NCBI RefSeq assembly: GCF_000196875.2
Contig: NC_014532.2
Span: forward strand, 3,100,001 to 3,164,000
From: Halomonas elongata DSM 2581
GTDB taxonomy: Bacteria > Pseudomonadota > Gammaproteobacteria > Pseudomonadales > Halomonadaceae
Direction: 5' to 3'
Length of the DNA: 64,000 nt
Part shown: one piece after another, positions 1 to 9,224 of the stretch
How the letters are laid out: each line of letters starts with the position of its first letter
Numbering within the stretch: the stretch's first letter is position 1
Program-made: the position numbers and the translations under genes
Notes under the pieces: model-generated
The model's input: only the letters and a program-made list of their open reading frames with translations
Databases searched by the model: none
What the model was told of the DNA's origin: nothing

Positions 1-1095
1 GCCATTCCCTACGCCGGCATCTTCGCCAAGGTCTATGCCGAGATCCTCGAGCAGACGCCCCGGGCACCCGGCGATGCCCTGCCCCCCGGGGTCGGCCGGC
101 TCGTCCGCTTCGCCTATACCGAGTTACCGCTGGCCTGGCCACGACTGGCCGCCTATACCCGCTACCGCTTCGAGTGCGGCCTGCGCGCCAGCGTGCTGCT
201 GGGCTTCGTCGGCCTGCCGACCCTAGGGTTCCAGCTCGAGACCGCCTTCCGCGAAGGCCGCTACCACGAGGCCGGCGCCCTGCTCTGGCTGTTCTATCTG
301 CTGATCGCCAGCCTGCCCTGGTGGAGCCACCGGCGCTTGTTGCCGGTACTCGCCATCGGTGGCGCCTTGTTGCTCGGCCCCTGGCCGTCGGTGGACGGCG
401 CCTTGCTATGGCGCTTCGTCAGCCAGGATATCTGGCCCCGCCCGCTGCTCGAAGGCGACTGGCCGGGGCTCGTCACCTGGCTGACGCGGATCCCCGACCT
501 GGCTCCGGCCATCGGCAACACCCTGCTGCTCGGCCTGCTGGGGACGGTGGGCAGCCTGCTGGTGGCACTCGCCATGTGGCCGCTGGCCAGCCGCCACTTC
601 GGCAATCGCGTCTCGCGGCTGGCAGGCAAGGGGCTGCTGGTGCTGCTGCGTTCCACGCCGGAGCTGATGCTGGCGTTCATCTTCCTGCTGCTGCTGGGCC
701 CCTCGATGCTGCCGGCCTGGCTGGCGCTGGCCCTGCACAACGGCGCCCTGATCGCCTTTCTCATCGCGCGTCATGCCGACAGCCTGACGCCCGGCATGGC
801 CAACCTGCCCGCCTCGGGGCGCCTGGCCTACGAGCTGCTGCCGCGCCTCTACCCGAGCCTGCTGGCACTGCTCTACTACCGCGCCGAGGTGATCCTGCGC
901 GAAACGGCGATACTCGGCATGCTGGGCGTGGCCACCCTGGGCTACTACATCGACGAGAACTTCCAGTACCTGATGTTCGACGTAGCCTGCTTCCTGCTGC
1001 TGGTGACCGCCGCTCTCAATATCGCCGTGGACGCCCTGTCGCGACGCTTCAGGCCGAAGGAAGCTCCACTGGAAGTACCCGGGATGGATGCTTAG
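1..1095 (+). CDS. PhnE-like ABC transporter permease, 5' end outside the window
   Basis: The frame is open from base 1 to the TAG at 1093-1095, so at least 364 codons are present and the N-terminus is missing. The product is an inner-membrane permease with many hydrophobic segments. The first visible residues, [19 protein letters not shown], look like the EAA coupling loop of one permease half. A second half with its own loop follows ([20 protein letters not shown] near the C-terminus), so this seems to be a fused two-half permease of the phosphonate (PhnE) class. The substrate cannot be told because the partner ATPase and binding protein would lie upstream. Its 3' end overlaps that of the convergent RidA gene by 3 bp. 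Family assignment is fairly secure, substrate is not. Confidence 0.75.
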   Translation, partial: AIPYAGIFAKVYAEILEQTPRAPGDALPPGVGRLVRFAYTELPLAWPRLAAYTRYRFECGLRASVLLGFVGLPTLGFQLETAFREGRYHEAGALLWLFYLLIASLPWWSHRRLLPVLAIGGALLLGPWPSVDGALLWRFVSQDIWPRPLLEGDWPGLVTWLTRIPDLAPAIGNTLLLGLLGTVGSLLVALAMWPLASRHFGNRVSRLAGKGLLVLLRSTPELMLAFIFLLLLGPSMLPAWLALALHNGALIAFLIARHADSLTPGMANLPASGRLAYELLPRLYPSLLALLYYRAEVILRETAILGMLGVATLGYYIDENFQYLMFDVACFLLLVTAALNIAVDALSRRFRPKEAPLEVPGMDA

Positions 1096-1451
1096 GCTTT
1101 TACCAGGGCAGTAACCGTGATCTCCACCTTCAACTCATCGGCGGGCATCGGCGCGCAGACACAGGTGCGAGCCGGGGCGTGACCTTCGGGCACCCAGGCG
1201 TCCCAGACGGCGTTCATGGCGGCGAAGTCGCCGCCATCCTTGAGATAGATGGTGGCCGAGAGCAGGTGCTCGCGGTCGGAGCCGATCTCGGTCAGCAGGG
1301 CATCGACGCGGGCCAGCATGCTTTCGGTCTGGGCGGTGATGTCGCCATGGCGCGCCTCGGGACCGGCCACCTGGCCGCACAGATAGGCGACGCCGTTGTG
1401 GATGACGGCGCGGCTCATGCGGGCCTTGGTGTCGTGGCGTTGAATGCTCAT
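1092..1451 (-). CDS. RidA/YjgF-family protein
   Basis: A 119-residue protein of the RidA (YjgF/YER057c/UK114) family, cytosolic trimers that commonly deaminate reactive enamine/imine intermediates released by PLP enzymes. The family pattern is visible: [14 protein letters not shown] near the N-terminus, the central [21 protein letters not shown] stretch and the C-terminal [23 protein letters not shown], in which RT aligns with the usual ligand-binding arginine. I chose the ATG at 1449-1451 because GGAGAA sits seven bases upstream; a longer reading frame adds a basic tail atypical for the family. Whether it has canonical deaminase activity or a divergent role is not visible. It is a single gene convergent with the PhnE-like permease. 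Confidence 0.85.
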   Translation of the reverse strand: MSIQRHDTKARMSRAVIHNGVAYLCGQVAGPEARHGDITAQTESMLARVDALLTEIGSDREHLLSATIYLKDGGDFAAMNAVWDAWVPEGHAPARTCVCAPMPADELKVEITVTALVKA

Positions 1452-1502
1452 TCGGTTTCTCCTGGATAAAGTGGGTCGAGGCGGCATATTACCCTAGAAA
1501 AG

Positions 1503-1713
1503 CACGAACAAGCAGCGCACATCACCCGCTCAATCGGCACAGTCGATGCATTTCAATGCCAGCGGATCTCAGTTCAGGTGCTTGGCGCCGATCCACTCGC
1601 CGCACTCAAGGTGACACAGCTCTATCTTCTGCCCTATGTGGCGGCGCTGCTGGCCGGCGGCTGGGGAATCGCCCAGCCGGTACTGGCCACGCCGGACACC
1701 CGGGGCGCCTGAC
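1503..1713 (+). pseudogene. Possible degraded C-terminal fragment of a membrane protein
   Basis: Between ridA and the universal stress gene one plus-strand frame is open for 70 codons without a plausible start. It ends at a TGA (1711-1713) after a hydrophobic run (residues like QLYLLPYVAALLAGGWGIAQ) and a short polar tail. It reads like the last membrane segment of a transporter, but I do not recognise the family. It may simply be chance in GC-rich DNA; the composition of the hydrophobic stretch is the only argument for a relic. Confidence 0.25.
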
Positions 1714-1719
1714 GCTCAT

Positions 1720-2574
1720 CTAACGCAACAGCAATACGGGCACCTCGGCCCGTTGCAGCATGACCGTGGTGGTGCTGCCCACCAGCAGGTGCCGGATGCG
1801 GGAATGGCCGTAGGCGCCCATCACCAGCAGGTCGATGTTCTGTTCTTCCTGATAGGCGTGCAGGGTCGGCTCGACATCGCCGGCACGAATGGCGCCTTCT
1901 GCCTCATGGCCGGCGTCGCGCAGCGTCTTCAGGGCCCAGTCGAGTTGCGAGCGGTTGTCGCCGGTTTCGGCGCCGACGATCACCACGTGCACCGGGATGC
2001 CCTGGAACAGCGGGCTCTGCGCCAGCATTTCCACGCCCTTGCGGGTGGTCTTGCTGCCGTCGAAGGCGATCATAACCCGCTCGGGGCGCTTGAACGTTTC
2101 CGGCACCATCAGGATTGGCCGATGCAGGCCGCGCACCACGCGCTCCAGGTTGGAACCCAAATGTTCGCGGGCCTGATGCGCCGTCTCGCCGCGCTTGCCG
2201 ATCACCAGCAGGCGGATTTCCTCTTCCAGCTCGTCCAGGGTCTCGACGAGGGTGCCATTGCGCTGACGTGTCGCCGGCTCGGCCACGCCATCCTCCACGG
2301 CGCGTTCCTTGGCGGCCTGGAGCATCAGTCGCCCCCGCTCCTGGGCGATCTTGGCACGCTGTTCGTCCAGGTGCGAAAGCTCCTCGAGCAGGTGCTCCCG
2401 GGCGCCCAGGCCGATGTTGCCGGAGAGGTCCGCCTCGGCGGTCTGGGGGTGGTTGTCGACCACGTGCAGGAAGGTCAGCGGCGCATCGAGCGCCAGACTG
2501 GCCCAGGCCGCGTAGTCGCAGACACCCTCGGAAACTGGCGAGCCGTCGATGGCGGCCATGACTTGTTCTGTCAT
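1720..2574 (-). CDS. Universal stress protein with two tandem UspA domains
   Basis: A 284-residue soluble protein made of two Usp domains (about 1-160 and 165-284). Each begins with a beta strand and Asp motif (VMAAIDGS near residue 6, VMIAFDGS near 167). Each carries the glycine-rich nucleotide loop: GKRG with LGSN around 126-142, and GAYGHSRIRHLLVGST around 253-268, the G-2x-G-9x-G(S/T) pattern of ATP-binding Usp proteins. Tandem Usp proteins of this length (UspE-like) are common in proteobacteria and linked to stress survival. The next minus-strand gene, about 150 bp downstream, is a SulP transporter; such pairings are frequent, but the two are not tightly coupled here. The start ATG follows an AGGACAG stretch. 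Confidence 0.92.
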   Translation of the reverse strand: MTEQVMAAIDGSPVSEGVCDYAAWASLALDAPLTFLHVVDNHPQTAEADLSGNIGLGAREHLLEELSHLDEQRAKIAQERGRLMLQAAKERAVEDGVAEPATRQRNGTLVETLDELEEEIRLLVIGKRGETAHQAREHLGSNLERVVRGLHRPILMVPETFKRPERVMIAFDGSKTTRKGVEMLAQSPLFQGIPVHVVIVGAETGDNRSQLDWALKTLRDAGHEAEGAIRAGDVEPTLHAYQEEQNIDLLVMGAYGHSRIRHLLVGSTTTVMLQRAEVPVLLLR

Positions 2575-2727
2575 TTGTCTGTCCTGAACTGGCGTGTGTT
2601 GTCTCGTTACTCACGTTCTACACCATCGCAGCCACCACGTCACAGGGATGGCGGACACTGCGACAGTGTGCCTTCCACGCGCCACGGCCGACAGTTCCGC
2701 GCCCAGCCGTGAGCCTGGAAGAGGGCC

Positions 2728-4218
2728 TCAGTGTCCGCCCATCAGCTTTTCGACGGCCTCGGGATCATCGTGTATGGCATAGCGATCGACGATGGTGGCA
2801 CTGGCCTCGTTCAGACCGATCAGCTCTACTTCGGTCCCTTCACGGCGGAACTTGATCACCACCCGGTCCAGCGCCTGCACGGCGGTGATGTCCCAGAAAT
2901 GCGCCCGGGATAGATCGATGGTGACCTTCTCCACGCTTTCCTTGAAGTCGAAAGCGGCTGCAAACCGCTCGGAGGAAGCGAAGAATACCTGGCCAACCAC
3001 CTTGTAGACCCGGCTGTGCTCGCTCTCACCTTCCTCGACGCCGATATAGAGGATATTGCCGACCTTGTTGGCGAAGAACAGCGCCGCCAGCAACACGCCG
3101 ACGAAGACGCCCATGGCCAGGTTGTGGGTGCTCACCGTGACGGCCACGGTGGCCAGCATCACGATATTGGTCGAAAGCGGGTGCTTCTTGAGATCCCGGA
3201 TCGAGGCCCAACTGAAGGTCCCGATGGAAACCATGATCATCACCGCCACCAGCGCGGCCATGGGAATCTGCGAGACCCAGTCGGCGAGAAATACCACCAT
3301 CAGCAGCAGCATGACACCGGCGATCAGCGTCGACAGGCGGCAACGCCCGCCAGACTTGATGTTGATCACCGACTGGCCGATCATCGCGCAGCCCGCCATG
3401 CCGCCGAGCAGCCCGGCACCGATATTGGCAATGCCTTGCCCCTTGCACTCGCGATTCTTGTTGCTGGAGGTATCGGTCAACTCGTCGACGATGGTCGCGG
3501 TCATCATCGACTCGAGCAGCCCCACCACCGCCAGCATCACGGAATAGGGGAAGATGATCGACAGGGTTTCCAGGTTGAGCGGTACATCCGGCCACAGGAA
3601 GATCGGCAGGCTGTCCGGCAACTCGCCCATGTCGCCCACGGTGCGAATCTCCATGCCGGTGGCCAGATACACCCCGGTCAGCACCAGAATGCAGACCAGC
3701 GGCGACGGCAGCGCCTTGCCGATCACCGGCACATAGGGAAACAGGTAGATGATGGCGAGTCCCGCCGCGGTCATGGCGTAGACGTGCCAGGTCACGTTGG
3801 TGAGCTCGGGCAGCTGTGCCATGAAGATCAGGATCGCCAGCGCGTTGACGAAGCCGGTGACCACCGACCGCGACACGAAGCGCATCAGGTCGGCCAGACG
3901 CAGGTAGCCTGCGATGATCTGCAGCACGCCGGTCAGCAGAGTGGCAGCCAGCAGATACTGGAGCCCGTGCTCCTTGACCAGGGTGACCATCAGCAGCGCC
4001 ATGGCGCCGGTGGCCGCCGAGATCATGCCCGAACGCCCGCCGGCAAAGGCGATGATCACGCAGATGGCGAAGGAGGCATAGAGGCCGATTTTGGGATCGA
4101 CGCCGGCGATGATCGAGAAGGCAATGGCTTCGGGAATCAGCGCCAGGGCAACGACGATACCCGAGAGAATGTCACCCTTGAGGTTGGAGAACCAACCCAG
4201 CTTCATTTTTTCGTACAT
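2728..4218 (-). CDS. SulP-family anion transporter with STAS domain
   Basis: A 496-residue inner-membrane protein. The N-terminal sulfate-transporter domain (about 1-375) has the family signature near residue 15-50 ([26 protein letters not shown]) and about 10-12 hydrophobic segments. A STAS domain follows (about 390-490) with the core [20 protein letters not shown]. SulP proteins carry sulfate, bicarbonate, dicarboxylates or other anions, often as sodium symporters. The rather short STAS and the overall form resemble BicA/YchM-type proteins, so bicarbonate or a C4 anion is as likely as sulfate. The start codon at 4216-4218 is the first ATG of the frame. A 412-bp noncoding stretch lies upstream. 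Family certain, substrate unknown. Confidence 0.92.
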   Translation of the reverse strand: MYEKMKLGWFSNLKGDILSGIVVALALIPEAIAFSIIAGVDPKIGLYASFAICVIIAFAGGRSGMISAATGAMALLMVTLVKEHGLQYLLAATLLTGVLQIIAGYLRLADLMRFVSRSVVTGFVNALAILIFMAQLPELTNVTWHVYAMTAAGLAIIYLFPYVPVIGKALPSPLVCILVLTGVYLATGMEIRTVGDMGELPDSLPIFLWPDVPLNLETLSIIFPYSVMLAVVGLLESMMTATIVDELTDTSSNKNRECKGQGIANIGAGLLGGMAGCAMIGQSVINIKSGGRCRLSTLIAGVMLLLMVVFLADWVSQIPMAALVAVMIMVSIGTFSWASIRDLKKHPLSTNIVMLATVAVTVSTHNLAMGVFVGVLLAALFFANKVGNILYIGVEEGESEHSRVYKVVGQVFFASSERFAAAFDFKESVEKVTIDLSRAHFWDITAVQALDRVVIKFRREGTEVELIGLNEASATIVDRYAIHDDPEAVEKLMGGH

Positions 4219-4630
4219 GCTACGGTCCAGTCAGGGGATGGAGGATCGTGTCACAGGACGCCGGGGGGCGAGTCATGCGCGCCTCGTCCAGCCACCTTGG
4301 CGGTGTTGTCGTCATCGATCGGGAATGGGCGAGAATCGCCCAGGCGAATGCAGGAGCATCCGGGATATCGGTGCGATATCCATGGCACCGCGGACAGCGA
4401 GGTCGCGGCTTGGAGAGGGGAAACGCTAGGGCGGCGTGGCCAGCCCTGCCAGAGGAGTCATCACGGTAGTTCGATCCCTTGCTCTGGTTTATCGGGCATG
4501 CTCTTGACCCAGCATCAAGAAGCTTCCCGGCGAGAGCGGCGCATATTATCAGAGTTCATGCCACGCCGCACTCACTCGGCTCGAACCACCGCGACGCGGT
4601 AACGTTCCGGCTTCGGCAGTCACCGGGCCA
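4219..4630. other. Noncoding stretch upstream of the SulP gene
   Basis: No convincing gene. It holds a small inverted repeat CTTGA/TCAAG (4503-4507 and 4515-4519). On the minus strand a weak promoter-like pair is possible (TTGATG then a GATAA box), and a GATAAT box lies near 4547. Nothing here is strong enough to call separately. Confidence 0.4.
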
Positions 4631-5434
4631 TCACGGCTCGGATGCGTCATCAGCCGCTGGCGATGGCCGCGAGGACGGTTTGGCGCCGGAACCCTTGACC
4701 TTCTGGAAAGCCTCCATGATGTCGATGGGCAGCGGCACCACGATGGTGGAGGCGTTCTTGTTGCTCATGTCGTTCATCGTCTGCAGGTAACGCAACTGCA
4801 GGGCGGCCGGGTTCTCCGACATGATGTTGGCGGCCTCCACCAGCTTCTTCGAGGCCTGCAGTTCGCCCTCGGCATGGATCACCTTGGCACGCCGCTCACG
4901 CTCGGCCTCGGCCTGGCGGGCGATGGCCCGGATCATGCTGTCATCCAGGTCGACGTGCTTGATCTCCACGTTGGCCACCTTGATGCCCCAGCCCTCGGCC
5001 GAGGAGTCGATGATCTCCTGGATGTCGTCGTTGAGCCTGTCGCGCTCGGAGAGCATCTCGTCGAGGTCGTGCTTGCCCAGTACCGAGCGCAGGGTCGTCT
5101 GGGCCAGCTGGCTGGTGGCACTGACGAAGTGCTCCACCTGGATGATTGCCTTCTCCGGGTCCACGACCCGGAAATAGAGCACCGCATTGACCTTGACGGT
5201 GACGTTGTCCTGGGAGATCACGTCCTGCTCCGGCACATCCATGGTAATCACCCGCAGGTCGACCACCTGCATCTTCTGGATGGCGGGAATGATGATGACC
5301 AGCCCCGGCCCCTTGACGGACTGGAAGCGGCCCAGGAAGAACACCACGCCGCGCTTGTACTCCGGCAGGATGCGAATCGAGGCCGCCAGCAACAGCAGAA
5401 CCAGGACGGCCGGCACGAGATAGGAAAGCATCAT
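4631..5434 (-). CDS. Slipin / stomatin-like SPFH protein
   Basis: A 267-residue membrane-associated protein of the SPFH superfamily. Residues about 3-23 form a single hydrophobic anchor. The SPFH domain follows with [17 protein letters not shown] and [21 protein letters not shown]. The C-terminal half has the charged helical region ending in [24 protein letters not shown], typical of slipins, which form oligomeric assemblies and microdomains. The gene overlaps the upstream NfeD gene by 4 bp (ATGA), so the two are translationally coupled; NfeD proteases are known partners that cleave the C-terminal region of p-stomatins. The C-terminus here carries a polar Ser/Pro/Asp tail. Assignment is secure; the physiological role is usually membrane quality control. 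Confidence 0.93.
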   Translation of the reverse strand: MMLSYLVPAVLVLLLLAASIRILPEYKRGVVFFLGRFQSVKGPGLVIIIPAIQKMQVVDLRVITMDVPEQDVISQDNVTVKVNAVLYFRVVDPEKAIIQVEHFVSATSQLAQTTLRSVLGKHDLDEMLSERDRLNDDIQEIIDSSAEGWGIKVANVEIKHVDLDDSMIRAIARQAEAERERRAKVIHAEGELQASKKLVEAANIMSENPAALQLRYLQTMNDMSNKNASTIVVPLPIDIMEAFQKVKGSGAKPSSRPSPAADDASEP

Positions 5435-6960
5435 GACGCATTCTCCTCATCGTTGACGCCCGAGGGGCCCTCCCCCGAGGCGGTATCGGTGGGCTCGACC
5501 ACGACCGTCAGGCCATCCATGTCGACCACCCGCACGACCTGCCCGGGCTGGAGGAATACCTCGCTGCGGGCATTCCAGCGCTCACCGTGCAGTCGCACAT
5601 GGCCCTCGCCCCGGAACCCTTCGAGCGCCCGGGCCTCGCTGCCCAGCAGCTCTTCCTGCCCGGTGCGCGCGGGGCGTCGGCGCAGGCCCATGAAACGGGT
5701 CACGACCCACAGCATCAAGCCTGCCGCCACCAGAGCCACGCCGCCGATCAGGGGCAATGATATGTTCAGGGTATCTGCGTCCATCAGCATCACCGATCCG
5801 ATAACGAAGGCCACGATGCCGCCCATGCCGAGGATGCCGAAGCTCGGCATCAGGGCTTCGCCGACGATCAGCCCCATCCCGACCAGGATCAATGCCAGGC
5901 CGGCATAGTTAACGGGTAGCACCTGAAAGGCGAACAACGCCAGTAACAGCGAGATGATGCCCACGGTACCGGGCACCAGGCTGCCGGGATTGGAAAGCTC
6001 GAAGATCAGGCCGTAGAAGCCGATGATCATCAGGAAATAGGCGACATTGGGATTGGTGATCACCGCCAGCAGCCGGGTACGCCAGTCCGGGTCGAAGCGC
6101 TGGATGGCCAGCCCTTCGGTGGCCAGGGTGCGCTGGCCATCGGCCATGACCACCTCGCGGCCGTCGATCTGGGTGAGCAGGTCATCGAGGTCGCTGGCCA
6201 CCACATCGATGACATTACGCTCCAGCGCCTCCTTGGCAGTCAGGTTGTGCGCCTCGCGCACCGCGGATTCGGCCCAGTCGGCGTTGCGTCCGTGCCGCTC
6301 GGCCAGGGAGCGGATATAGGCGACGGCATCCTCCAGCACCTTGCGCTCCATGGCGGTCTCGCCACGACGCTTGTCCGAATCGCCGTTCTCCGAGGCCTGC
6401 GGCGTGTCGGATGTTTCTTCCGCTTCGGTGCCACCGGCATCATCGCCGGCGGCCTCATCTTCGTCCGGCGTTTCGGGCTCGCCGCCGATGCCCGGCACGC
6501 CACCGCCCCCGAGCTGGACCGGCGTGGCCGAGCCCATGTGGGTCGACGGCGCCATGGCCGCCACATGGCTGGCATACAGCAGATAGGTACCGGCACTGGC
6601 AGCCCGGGCACCGGCAGGCGCGACATAGAAGGCTACCGGCACGTCGGACGCAAGCATGGCGCTGATCATGTCGCGCATCGAGGCATCCAGGCCGCCCGGT
6701 GTATCGAGACGCACGATCACCAGTTCGGCGCCGTCCGCCTCGGCGATCTCCAGTCCGCGCTGGAAGTAATCGCTGGTGGCGGGACCGATGGCTCCCTCGA
6801 GCGTCATCACCAGCGCCGAGCCTCTCTCCTGCCCGCGCTCCGCCTGCTGGGCCACGGCCTGCCACGCCAGCAGGGCGCCTGCCAACAGCAGGCAGGCCAG
6901 GCACAGCCAGATGACGGAACGCCGCTGATGCTGCCTCGGCTCGCGATACATGCGCCTCAC
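5431..6960 (-). CDS. NfeD-family membrane-bound serine protease (ClpP-class)
   Basis: A 509-residue long-form NfeD protein. An N-terminal membrane segment (about 14-37) is followed by a ClpP-like protease domain (about 48-262), several membrane helices (about 275-425) and a C-terminal soluble OB-fold NfeD domain (about 435-490). The nucleophile is visible as S122 in the [13 protein letters not shown] motif, and K207 in ERKVLEDAV is the likely dyad lysine, as in archaeal PH1510. Residues about 155-203 form an unusual acidic, low-complexity insertion between these catalytic elements. Its stop overlaps the start of the slipin gene, the classical NfeD-stomatin operon. Other in-frame starts near residue 4 are possible. 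Confidence 0.93.
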   Translation of the reverse strand: MRRMYREPRQHQRRSVIWLCLACLLLAGALLAWQAVAQQAERGQERGSALVMTLEGAIGPATSDYFQRGLEIAEADGAELVIVRLDTPGGLDASMRDMISAMLASDVPVAFYVAPAGARAASAGTYLLYASHVAAMAPSTHMGSATPVQLGGGGVPGIGGEPETPDEDEAAGDDAGGTEAEETSDTPQASENGDSDKRRGETAMERKVLEDAVAYIRSLAERHGRNADWAESAVREAHNLTAKEALERNVIDVVASDLDDLLTQIDGREVVMADGQRTLATEGLAIQRFDPDWRTRLLAVITNPNVAYFLMIIGFYGLIFELSNPGSLVPGTVGIISLLLALFAFQVLPVNYAGLALILVGMGLIVGEALMPSFGILGMGGIVAFVIGSVMLMDADTLNISLPLIGGVALVAAGLMLWVVTRFMGLRRRPARTGQEELLGSEARALEGFRGEGHVRLHGERWNARSEVFLQPGQVVRVVDMDGLTVVVEPTDTASGEGPSGVNDEENAS

Positions 6961-7006
6961 CTCGACACGGGAGACAAAGTGAACCGCCCCGCCGTTCCCT
7001 CGGCTC

Positions 7007-7309
7007 TCAGCGCTCGGGATTCATCGCCAGCACATCGGCGCGAATCACCTTCTGCTCGGCGATCAGTTCGTTGACGATCGCGCGACTCTCCTTGTAGTGG
7101 GACGTTTCCTTGTGGGCCACCAGGGCCTGTTGATCAGTGTAGATCTCATAGAGGTGAATGAGGTCCGGTTCATCGCGATCTTCGATCACATCGAAGGCAT
7201 GGCAGCCGGGCTCCTCGCGCACCGACGCCTCGGCATTGGGCAGCATGGCCTCGAGAAAGCGCTCCCGGGTGCCGGGCTTGAGGCGGGTCTGGACGATGAT
7301 GCAGTACAT
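7007..7309 (-). CDS. Antibiotic biosynthesis monooxygenase (ABM) domain protein
   Basis: A 100-residue single-domain protein with the ferredoxin-like ABM fold: YCIIVQTRLKPGTRERFLEAM at the N-terminus, EEPGCHAFDVIEDRDEPDLIHLYEIYTD in the middle and HKETSHYKE towards the end. Relatives include quinol monooxygenase YgiN and heme-oxygenase-like or lyase members, so the reaction cannot be fixed from sequence. Cytosolic, probably dimeric. It diverges from the VOC-family gene at 7399 with about 90 bp between starts, so the two may share a control region. The start ATG is preceded by GGAGATCGCC. Confidence 0.85.
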   Translation of the reverse strand: MYCIIVQTRLKPGTRERFLEAMLPNAEASVREEPGCHAFDVIEDRDEPDLIHLYEIYTDQQALVAHKETSHYKESRAIVNELIAEQKVIRADVLAMNPER

Positions 7310-7398
7310 GGCGATCTCCCTGGGGTTGTGGAACGATGCTATTTATGAAAATATTTTCCACTATACGTTTCAACCTCGACCGCGCACAAGGAGGCCCC

Positions 7399-7803
7399 AT
7401 GCAACGCCCCGCTCCGTTCAACGGCATGCGCCATATCGCCCTGCAGGTTCAGGATCTCGAAGCCTGTGAACGCTTCTACGTCGAGATCCTGGGCATGGAC
7501 ATCCTGCGGCGCGCCCATGCCGACCTGGTCTACCTGACGCTCGGCAACGACAACGTCTCCCTGGCCCGCGCCAAGCAGGACACCGGCGGCGACCCGCAAC
7601 GCCTCGACCATCTCGGTTTCGTCGTCGACGAGCGCGACGACATCGACGCCTGGCACGACTACCTGGTGTCGCAGGGCGTCGAGGTAGTGCGCGGCCCTCA
7701 CGACCATGCCGACGGCGGGCGCAGCCTCTACTGCAAGGACCCTGACGGCAACACCGTGCAGCCGCTGTTCCATCCCAGCGTCTCGGGACAACGCCTGAGC
7801 TGA
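7399..7803 (+). CDS. VOC-family (glyoxalase/dioxygenase fold) protein
   Basis: A 134-residue protein with the two beta-alpha-beta-beta-beta halves of the vicinal oxygen chelate superfamily. Candidate metal ligands are H12 in GMRHIALQV, the His in LDHLGFVVD and a C-terminal acidic residue in the CKDPDGNTVQ region. The start was placed at the ATG at 7399-7401 because a near-perfect ribosome site (AAGGAGG, 7388-7394) stands five bases upstream; the frame is open further upstream but without such a site. Similar proteins are annotated as VirK-like or glyoxalase-superfamily members; the substrate is unknown. A hairpin followed by a T-run lies about 100 bp downstream. Confidence 0.88.
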   Translation: MQRPAPFNGMRHIALQVQDLEACERFYVEILGMDILRRAHADLVYLTLGNDNVSLARAKQDTGGDPQRLDHLGFVVDERDDIDAWHDYLVSQGVEVVRGPHDHADGGRSLYCKDPDGNTVQPLFHPSVSGQRLS

Positions 7804-7900
7804 AGGCCCCTGAAGCGACGCGACGCACAGCATTCAAGCAGCTCTCTCTCGTGGCGGCCCATGCCGCCTCACCCCTGCATGCCTGGCATGCTGGCTCGTT

Positions 7901-7930
7901 GGCGCCCCGTTTTCGGCGGCGCCCTTTTTC
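7901..7930 (+). terminator. Probable intrinsic terminator after the VOC gene
   Basis: GGCGCC at 7901-7906 pairs with GGCGCC at 7917-7922 (a CCG/CGG extension is possible with a bulge), followed by CTTTTTCTTT. It separates the VOC gene from the following ABC importer operon. Confidence 0.65.
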
Positions 7931-7973
7931 TTTGCCCCGCAGCGGTTACCATCAAGGGACTCCCTCGACCAGG

Positions 7974-9206
7974 ATGCCGCCGATGCCACGCCGTTTCGCC
8001 CTAGCCCTAGCCCTCGCCCTGGCCGGCGCCGCGCTCGCGACGAGCCTGGCCGCCGACGACACCTCGCCGCTGAATGCCTCCTGGTCCGCCATCGAGCGCC
8101 AGGCCCGCGGCCAGACCGTCTACTGGAGCGCCTGGGGCGGCGATCCCGCCATCAACCGTTACATCGGCTGGGTGGCCGGGCGGATGGACGAACGACACGA
8201 CCTGGAGGTCGTGCACGTCAAGGTGGACGACATCGCCACGACGATATCCCGGATCGTCGCCGAACAGGCCGCGGGCAACGACGCAGCGGGCGCCGTCGAC
8301 CTGATGTGGATCAACGGCGAGAACTTCGCCGCCATGAAAGAACGTGACCTCCTGTTCGGGCCCTTCGCCCGCCGACTGCCGAACTTCGCACTGACATCGC
8401 CCGACGACAATCCCGAGATGCTCACCGATTTCACCCTGCCGACCGAGGGCTACGAGTCGCCCTGGGGCAAGGCGCAGCTGACCTTCTACCACGACACCGA
8501 ACGCGTCGCTGAACCACCGCGCAGCTTGTCGGCATTGCTGTCCTGGGTCCGCGAGCATCCCGGGCGATTCACCTATCCCCTGGTGCCCAACTTCCTGGGC
8601 AGCACCTTTCTCAAGCAGGTACTGCTCTCGCAGGTCGAAGACCCGTCAGTGCTGGCCGAACCGGCCTCGCGTCACGACGTCGAGGCCGTGACGGCACCGC
8701 TCTGGGACTATCTCGATGCCCTGCATCCCCACCTCTGGCGCCAGGGGCGACACTTCCCCTCCGGCGGCCCCGAACTCAAGCGCCTGATGGGCGATGGCGA
8801 GCTGTCGCTGGCCTTCACCTTCAACCCCGCCGAGCCGGCCGCCGCCGTGACCGCCCACCAGTTGCCGCCGAGCACCCGCAGCTACGTGCTCCAGGGCGGC
8901 ACCCTCGGCAATGTCCATTTCGTGGCGATTCCCTTCAACGCCCGCCACAAGGCTGGCGCCATGCTGCTGGCCAACTTCCTGCTGTCGCCCGAGGCCCAGG
9001 CCCGCAAGCAGGATATCGATGTCTGGGGCGATCCCAGCGTACTCGACATGCGCCGTCTCGATGCCGACGAGCGTCAGGCGTTCGAGGGCGAGCGTCATCC
9101 CGCGAGCCCGCCTCCCGAGGCCTTGCAACGCACCCTGCCCGAACCCCACCCGAGCTGGGTCGAGGCCCTGGAAGCACAGTGGCAGGCGCGCTATGGCAAC
9201 GGCTGA
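7974..9206 (+). CDS. ynjB: ABC importer substrate-binding protein, YnjB type
   Basis: About 410 residues with a signal peptide (basic start MPRRF, hydrophobic run rich in Ala/Leu, cleavage near AAD). The mature part begins NASWSAIERQARGQTVYWSAWGGD and continues with the periplasmic-binding-protein pattern (DLMWINGENFAAMKE, AQLTFYHDTERV, AIPFNARHKAGAMLLANFLLSPEAQARKQ). Organisation and lengths (binding protein, fused double permease, short ATPase) match E. coli ynjB-ynjC-ynjD, whose substrate is unsettled; sulfate/thiamine-type relatives exist. The start may be the ATG at 7974 or the one three codons later; AGG lies directly in front. The next gene starts 19 bp after its stop, so this is the first gene of an operon. 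Confidence 0.82.
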   Translation: MPPMPRRFALALALALAGAALATSLAADDTSPLNASWSAIERQARGQTVYWSAWGGDPAINRYIGWVAGRMDERHDLEVVHVKVDDIATTISRIVAEQAAGNDAAGAVDLMWINGENFAAMKERDLLFGPFARRLPNFALTSPDDNPEMLTDFTLPTEGYESPWGKAQLTFYHDTERVAEPPRSLSALLSWVREHPGRFTYPLVPNFLGSTFLKQVLLSQVEDPSVLAEPASRHDVEAVTAPLWDYLDALHPHLWRQGRHFPSGGPELKRLMGDGELSLAFTFNPAEPAAAVTAHQLPPSTRSYVLQGGTLGNVHFVAIPFNARHKAGAMLLANFLLSPEAQARKQDIDVWGDPSVLDMRRLDADERQAFEGERHPASPPPEALQRTLPEPHPSWVEALEAQWQARYGNG

Positions 9207-9224
9207 AGCGAGGACGAGAGCCCA

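Noticed and set aside
3016-4602. A 528-codon plus-strand frame opposite the SulP gene
   Set aside because: Shadow frame; no domain and extreme His/Asp/Gln content.
8007-8558. A 183-codon minus-strand frame opposite the YnjB-type gene
   Set aside because: Shadow of a gene with signal peptide and binding-protein motifs; no ribosome site and no homology pattern.
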